From Cliona cf. orientalis (Eukaryota; Porifera; Demospongiae; Clionaida; Clionaidae): a stretch of DNA of 64,000 nt. The position numbers and the translations under genes are program-made. The stretch is from contig OZ005699.1 in NCBI GenBank assembly GCA_963930775.1, positions 579,501 to 643,500 on the forward strand, read 5' to 3'. The number at the start of each line of letters is the position of its first letter. Position 1 is the stretch's first letter. Positions 38,654 to 64,000 of the stretch are shown here, piece after piece. The notes beneath the pieces were generated by a model. The model did not search any database, was not told the origin of the DNA, and saw only the letters and a list, made by a program, of their open reading frames with translations.

Positions 38654-41116
38654 GTTCTCCCTCTCTCTCTTTCTCTCTCCCTCTCTCCTTTAATGAACGA
38701 TTTCTATCGTTTTCGTTTCTCTTGTTTTTTTTGGTTTTTATGTTCCTTTATTATGTGAAGACAGATGAATTATTAATTTATCATCAATAATTTTTTTTTC
38801 GTTTTTTTGCATGTAGAAGCATTTAGTTTTTTTTTGTTTTTTTTGTTTGTCACTTTTTTTGGGTATAATAACTATTATTGTTATAGTCGAGTTTTGTTAC
38901 AAAGAACAATCTTTAATTATTAATATTGATGCATTTTAATGATGGAAGTTAACGTATTACAATACTATCAGTATTACATAATATTATTACTATTATTGAC
39001 ACATGAATAATTATAAAACGAAGTTGATTATTGCATGCTTATTAAAAATAGCAATCATAGTGCAATACAATACTACTATATTACCGATTCATTCATAAGA
39101 CTAATTCTATCGATCATTAGTTCTCTAGTATATATAACATAAACAATTCATGACCTCAAAATAATTAATAGTTTGCATGGTTAGTTTCCAACATCAAAAC
39201 TCGTGATGGTAGGTAATGGAGTGTGCCGGTTTTTGTTGTCTCTGTGTCAACTGGTTCCCACAGCATTCATCGATCCATAGGCTGGCTACTTATACACATA
39301 CAGCTCTAACTATAATAATACTGTATATAGGCTCACTACTATACATACCGTACGTACTCGAATTACTGGTAGTACGTTACATATCATTGAACTTCTATAA
39401 TATGTTTTGGTCTGTGGACCTTAACAATCGAAAGGGTCCACAGATCAAAACATAATATTATTATACGTATGTATTGCAGTTCGACGATCGATAATAATAT
39501 TATGTGATGTACTATGTTCAAGTTCAATAACCTACCAGTAACTGCAGGTGGTAATTGCGTTAAGAGCTTGATGACCTTTTAGTGTTCAGTCATGTTTGCA
39601 TGTCGTTGGCAAGTGTTTGTGGCTAATCTAATTAAAGAACGAAATAGTTTGCACATTGTTAGCATGTTCCAGGCGCCTAGCTCCCTGATAACGCTAAAAT
39701 CCAACTCTGCTACAAAGTTTAATGCTCTCCCTCGTCTAGAGAGATTTCTTGAACTGACATTAATTTTGTGATTATTTTTCTTGATGACCGTTGCTATAGT
39801 TATATGCACCTTGAAACATGCTATATGTACATGCATAGTATGTGCTTTACTTTTATAATATTATTGTAACTATTCACTTCTATATACGTAAATCAATCTC
39901 GAGCTAGAGCTCTAGCTGATTTCAAATGAGCAGATGCACATTAACTATATAACTCTTGCACATGACTTCCGACTCAGCATTAAGATCATAATGGCCCCAT
40001 GGATGATCAAAATTGATCAAAGAGATCAACGCAGACATTGGCTAGAGACAATAGCTGATACTACGTAGCATAGGCTGCCTACCATTGCACTATTAATAGC
40101 TAGTGAATGGCCTTCGGGAATAATACGACTTGCCAACTCCGCAAGCTTCAAATACATACCTGATACTATACACTAAGTCTTACTATACTCTACGTACCGT
40201 ACATGTATGATGTTGCATGCAATGGCATGTGACACACTCATGTTGTATATAGCCGTACTATATGAAAGAAATAAGTGCGTACGTAGACTAAAAAAAATCC
40301 TACACCTGAGGCTAGCTACGTAAGCTGTATTGATGCGTACAGGTGGAAATTCCGGACGTGCCAACTGGTTGTTAAACTCTTGGATGCAGCTTAGCATACC
40401 TCATTACAAAGTCAGACACATGACGTAAAATTCTTTTTATCTTTTGCCGTCTCCTTCCTCCCTCCTCCTTCTCGAGCTCCCTACGTAGCATGCCTACGTC
40501 AACGGGTGATTTAGGCAGCTGTAGATGGGCGCTATGGCACGTGTGGCAACTAGCTTTGTTTGTAGGCTTATTATCAGCTCTTTGAAGTACGCAGATGTAG
40601 CTTGTAGGTAAGGGCACCACACCCCTCTGTTTACCGTGGTCGTCTGTTATGTATCGACGCTAATTTTTCTATGCTGGTTAAGCTTAATAGTTGTATGACG
40701 GGCAATCTTTTTCTCTAAAATTGCAAGAAACTGCAGGTGCTGTATTTTAACAGAGCACATGTGTATACTGTAGTCAGCATGTGTATGCAAAAACATGCCC
40801 CATGATTAAAGGCAGCAGAGTGCAGCGCTCAGTGGTAGTTAGTGCTAATTAGAAACGTCACAGCGCTTTGAGGTATACCGGTAAAAGAGCTAAGAGGAAG
40901 CCGCAGATGTGAACACTACCAATCTGATGTCACCTCTGAGCAGAATTGCCCTGGCAACGGCGGCGCTAATCATCCGCTAAAACAGCTAATTTTTGTAAAC
41001 AGTGGTTGCACCGGCTCTCGATCGATCTCATACACACATCCGGCCACAATTATTGCATTCATGGCCCGAGCATTGCGTGCAGCAATATGGGATGTTTGCA
41101 GCGGAACACATGGGTG
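38654..41116. other. Intergenic region between myosin and the CDK5 activator gene
   Basis: T-rich myosin 3' flank (38660-38890) without a canonical AATAAA close to the stop, then AT-rich sequence. An imperfect foldback element lies at 39363-39541. Nothing coding is recognised. Confidence 0.7.
39363..39541. mobile_element. Imperfect foldback element
   Basis: Core arms TATGTTTTGGTCTGTGGACC (39401-39420) and its near-perfect inverse (39432-39454). Outer matching blocks TTACTGGTAG/CTACCAGTAA (39363-39372 with 39532-39541) and ATTGAACTT/AAGTTCAAT (39386-39394 with 39520-39528) extend it to about 180 bp. Confidence 0.65.
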
Positions 41117-41124
41117 TATATAAG
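41117..41124 (+). promoter_or_regulatory. TATA box of the CDK5 activator gene
   Basis: TATATAAG lies 223 nt before the ATG in a locally GC-richer stretch. A start about 30 nt downstream (near 41147) would give a 5' UTR of about 200 nt without introns. Position and form support it; the start site itself is not visible. Confidence 0.5.
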
Positions 41125-41346
41125 GGACGTCCGCGCACAAATTGCATTCAAGTTACTGAGTTGAACTGTGATAGAAAAGTGCTCTTAAGAGAAGCAAACT
41201 GTGCAGCAGGCTGCAATTTGCAGACATCCTTTCCAGAGCGCAAGCTACCAATTAGCACCTCGAGTCGCCAACTAGTGTCAGTGACACCTGGGTCTAACTT
41301 TTTTCTCACCAAAGCCGCAGAAATCCACTTGAAGATAATATAAGCC

Positions 41347-42309
41347 ATGGGTTCGCAAGTGAGTACTTCACACATCAACGTGAATGCCAACAACAATAAT
41401 AACGTGAAGGTATCTCGAAGCAAGAGAATGGACAAGTTTGCCGAGGACGTTAGAAGAATAACCTCCGCTGCCTCTAAACTTCGCCTTCACAAGAGGAAAG
41501 ACAAGGTCGTTCAGACTGCCGTATCCGAGAAACCAGCTAAGGAGTCGTTCAAAGAGTCTCCCCCAGCGGGCGAGAAAGCTGAGTCGTTCAAAGAGTCTCC
41601 CCCAGCGGGCGAGAAAGCTGTAGAGAAGGAGCAGCAACTAACGAGCAGTGCTCCAGCTGTCGTAGTAGCTACAGCGCCACAGGTGAAATCCAAAATCCAA
41701 CAGCAACCGCTACCTCCTCTTCCCGACAAACCATCCGTTGGAGCCTCGACATCTGCAGCCACCACCGCCACTGGCGGCAGGGGACTGCCTCACCACGTGG
41801 TAGCAGCTACACGGGTACAGCAACAGCCAAGAAAATGGACACTCAGCGACCTCCTACAGACGCTCGGCTCCTTCGTACAGCAGCACTGTACGCATTTACA
41901 CACGGTTCCATCCGCCTCTGAGGTCGCCATGTGGGTGCGATGCGCCGATAGAGCTCTACAACTCAACGGATGGACCATCAACTCTTTCTTGCTCGAGTCT
42001 CACGTCGTATTCACCTACATGCTCATCTCGAAAGCTTTCCAGCACTTCCACGTTCGCACGCTGACCGACGTTAAGGAGCTGGTACTGATGTGTCTCTACA
42101 TCTCCTACACGTACAACGCAAACGAAATCTCGTACCCACTAAGACCGTTCCTCGTCAAGCAAGATCGTGCCTCTTTCTGGGACAAGTGCACGAGATTAAG
42201 TCTTGGAGCCTCCAGCGAGATGCTGAGATTAAACCAGGACATGAGCTACTATTCTGAGACCCTCACCTCGCTGAAGAAGTCTGGTCTCCACAGACAAAAT
42301 AGCCATTGA
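41347..42309 (+). CDS. CDK5R1: CDK5 activator 1/2-like protein (p35/p39 family)
   Basis: Single-exon gene of 320 codons, near the length of p35 (about 307) and p39. Activator subunit that binds and switches on cyclin-dependent kinase 5. Residues 1-6, MGSQVS, fit an N-myristoylation signal (Gly2, Ser6) as in p35, so membrane attachment is expected. A basic segment (KLRLHKRKDK) follows near residue 45. Residues 66-78 and 79-91 are an exact duplication of ESFKESPPAGEKA. LPPLPDK at 122-128 fits a class II SH3 ligand. The cyclin-like activator domain runs from about 164 to 308, with WTLSDLLQTLG, EVAMWVRCADRALQLNGW, and the family hallmark YTYNANEISYPLRPFLV followed by FWDKC. The start is firm: TAA lies in frame 6 nt upstream and the ATG sits in gccATGG. 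It lies 2.7 kb after the myosin stop and 0.8 kb before the golgin start, same strand. Confidence 0.95.
   Translation: MGSQVSTSHINVNANNNNNVKVSRSKRMDKFAEDVRRITSAASKLRLHKRKDKVVQTAVSEKPAKESFKESPPAGEKAESFKESPPAGEKAVEKEQQLTSSAPAVVVATAPQVKSKIQQQPLPPLPDKPSVGASTSAATTATGGRGLPHHVVAATRVQQQPRKWTLSDLLQTLGSFVQQHCTHLHTVPSASEVAMWVRCADRALQLNGWTINSFLLESHVVFTYMLISKAFQHFHVRTLTDVKELVLMCLYISYTYNANEISYPLRPFLVKQDRASFWDKCTRLSLGASSEMLRLNQDMSYYSETLTSLKKSGLHRQNSH
41542..41619 (+). repeat. Perfect 39-nt tandem duplication inside the CDK5 activator gene
   Basis: 41542-41580 and 41581-41619 are identical and in frame, each coding for 13 residues with a Ser-Pro site (KESPPAG). Lack of even silent differences implies a recent event or recent homogenisation. 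Confidence 0.95.
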
Positions 42310-43131
42310 TTGACTTTAGTGCATCAAGAAATCATTCGTGGCAGGCACTCCTAGTCAAGTTGACAGTCCATTTTACATTCATTCACCTATGGAACTTTAC
42401 AACTGACTTGACGTTTTGTTTATCACTTTTTTTGACAGTCACTGGTATACTTTATGTTGTGTGTAGTACATTTGTGTGACTAGTGTGTGTAATATCGTTT
42501 CTGTTCTCTTGTCTGCCTTAGTGCAAGATGTGATCTTGTTTTTTTTGTGTCAAGACGTTATTTAATTCAGTCCAAAAAATCATTACATTTTTTTCTCTGA
42601 CAATTTTTGGCAATTTTCTGTCTGCAACTGAATCATCAGATTCTATCATACATGATTTTTGTGTGTACTCCAACTGTTACGCAGGTGTGAAAGGTATTAG
42701 TTATGTCCATACCTGTATTACTGTCACTTGTTATGTATGTGTGTGAAATGTGCATTGATCTTGTGTGCTTGCTCAGTGTTTGTGACAATTCTGTGTTTAG
42801 AGAATATCTCAAAAGAAAAACATTTCCAAATGATAAGAAAACAGTGAATTTGGGACAAACAGGGCTGTTGTCTATACACTCTTTGCATGAAGGGATAACA
42901 CTGCTAGTAGGATGCATGATAATACTCAATTCAATACTGTAGATCTGGGATGCCAATAGCTTTCAACAAGACGAGTACTGTATACTGTACTAGACTATAC
43001 TATTGATAGAGCTGCCATGTGCACACAGTACCTGATTATGAAAATTGCCAGGGGCGTACTCCTAATGCATTGCATGGCATTGGTAGGTATCGAGGTTCAG
43101 GAGTTTGCCTGCTTCTTGTGAAATTGAAGAG
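42310..43131. other. CDK5 activator 3' flank and golgin 5' flank
   Basis: Non-coding, 822 bp. T-rich 3' UTR-like sequence without an obvious AATAAA. Just upstream of the golgin ATG, TTGGTAG (about 43080-43086) resembles an acceptor, so part of the golgin 5' UTR may come from an upstream exon. No TATA box was seen for the golgin. Confidence 0.55.
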
Positions 43132-62585
<19,454 letters not shown>

Positions 62586-63514
62586 GTAAGGTGAGAGAGA
62601 GAGAGAGAGAGAGAGAGTGAGAAAGAAAGAGGGAGAAGGAGAGAGGGAGAAAGAGAGAGGGAGAGGGAGAGAGATGTACATTCAATACACAGTCTCATAC
62701 CATATTTAGCCACCCAAATCAAGGAAGAGCTACAATATAGGAGGCATTTCGAAATAGTAACTAATTATAAAATTTACACCAATTTACAGTCACTCTGTCA
62801 AAAATGGTACAAACTACAAAACCACGTGAAAGGTGGCATGCAAGTAGTCGTAATCGGTGATGGGGGGGGGGGGTGTTTAGCCTACATGTACCTACATTAC
62901 AAGTCACATGTGGAAGCACCGAGGCACTAACTTCCTTCAAATATTGACGCTATTTCACAGACATTTCACACGCGCTACATGGGACACATCACCGCTGCAT
63001 ACCTTATGTAGATATTAATTCAATATCATCCTGTTTGAATATCATAAGCAAGTACATGAGCGGTTGTATCACCGGTTTGTAGTATGTGTGTACTTTCATA
63101 TAAAGCTAGCTACCCTGCATGTATACCTATGTACAAAATACCATGTGAGCATGTACTGCCTAAAGTTAGATCAAAAATGGAAAATACTGTCCGTTTGGTA
63201 CAGATGCATTCCCATGGATAACATACGCTGTTGTGCTAATTTTCAAATAATTATCAGTACCCACAATGATATTTGTTCATAATAATAATTAACGTTGCAT
63301 ATAAATGGAATTCCCATACATAGTATAGTAATGTACATACCCATGTTAGTGTTACAGTTGCAATTTAGAGTTCACATCAATAACATGACACACTTGTACC
63401 TTAATTATTCAATTTTTAAGCAGAACAGAGCGGGGGTACCCTAACTCTAAGTTAGCTACCGTATCTTTCACTTTATTTGAGATCAATAATGATTTGGGGA
63501 TATAATATAATGAC

Positions 63515-63572
63515 ATGAAATAAACAAAGATTCTCCATGGACAACTTAACTGTTCGGTAAAACTTGCCGACG
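63515..63572 (+). repeat. Dispersed repeat B, copy 3
   Basis: Contains AAACAAAGATTCTCCATGG, then GACAACTTAACTGTTC and GTAAAACTTGCCGA. Best match is the inverted copy at 30941-31000. Confidence 0.65.
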
Positions 63573-63861
63573 TTAATATTAAGATTTACAGCAGTAAGCT
63601 TCAGGAACCCCTATGATTTTAAAATTAATTAACTGTCTGGTTAATTGTGTATTACCAGGATGTGTACTCATGCAGTAGGCTCCTGCTATTGAGTTAGCTC
63701 GAGCCGCTGAAGCAGTGAAGCTCTTAATCAAGAGCAGGTACTGACTGATTTACTGTCAGTGAGGGAGGGGGGGGATCAACCCAGCTGTGGCTGACCATCA
63801 AATGATTGTTGTTTCATCCCACTATTCTCATATCCGTGCTAAAATTGTTTAAGTTTGGAAA

Positions 63862-63884
63862 GGGGGGGGGGGGGGGGGGGGGGG
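63862..63884 (+). repeat. G23 homopolymer run
   Basis: Uninterrupted run of 23 G, able to form G-quadruplex. Length may be affected by sequencing or assembly error. Confidence 0.8.
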
Positions 63885-64000
63885 TTGGATGGAGGGAATT
63901 CATTAAAAGTGCTGCATATACAATAGCAGTTTTTTTTTGTCTTATGGAATTGATTTTGTTGCCTGTCCCCAATATCTGTGCCTTTTTCAATTTTTAAACA

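Larger units (their letters stand above)
62586..64000. other. Start of golgin intron 5
   Basis: (GA)n-rich at about 62590-62676 beside the donor, G-run at about 62862-62872, dispersed repeat B at 63515-63572, G23 run at 63862-63884. No further exon recognised before the window ends. Confidence 0.75.

Overview
This is eukaryotic, animal nuclear DNA. It holds spliced genes with GT-AG introns, very dense (GA)n/(CT)n and other simple repeats, and many small inverted-repeat elements. Protein families and gene structure point to an invertebrate metazoan. The repeat style, long repeat-rich introns and a HIRAN-like repeat-borne gene fragment would fit an early-branching marine animal such as a sponge, but the species cannot be named from the sequence.

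Three protein-coding genes, all on the + strand, account for the coding content. (1) Positions 456-38653: the 3' half of a short-tailed class I myosin, closest by eye to MYO1D/MYO1G. Ten exons join in consistent phase and encode the end of the motor, the converter, an IQ neck and the complete TH1/PH-like tail. The 5' half lies before the window. Its last intron is about 19.65 kb. (2) Positions 41347-42309: an intronless 320-codon CDK5 activator (p35/p39, CDK5R family) with an N-myristoylation signal, a perfect 39-nt internal duplication and the cyclin-like activator domain. A TATA box lies about 230 bp upstream. (3) From 43132 to beyond the window end: the first five recognised exons of a trans-Golgi golgin, GOLGA4 (golgin-245/p230)-like. 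It has the conserved N-terminal capture motif, a Ser/Pro-rich linker with three SKIP motifs, a second copy of the N-terminal-like motif, and the start of the coiled coil.

The rest is intronic or intergenic. It contains purine/pyrimidine microsatellites, G-runs, tandem duplications, dispersed repeats and at least ten hairpin or TIR-type (MITE-like) elements. One TIR-bounded element (31749-32410) carries a frameshifted antisense fragment of a HIRAN-like gene. A 31-nt perfect palindrome at 53215-53245 sits between 9-bp direct repeats.

The most notable pattern is in the introns. All seven complete introns longer than 1 kb have a (CT)n tract close to the 3' splice site, and three of these also have a (GA)n tract near the donor. 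The six complete introns under 500 bp have neither. Complementary ends could help define or fold the long introns. No tRNA, rRNA, CRISPR or intact transposase gene was recognised.
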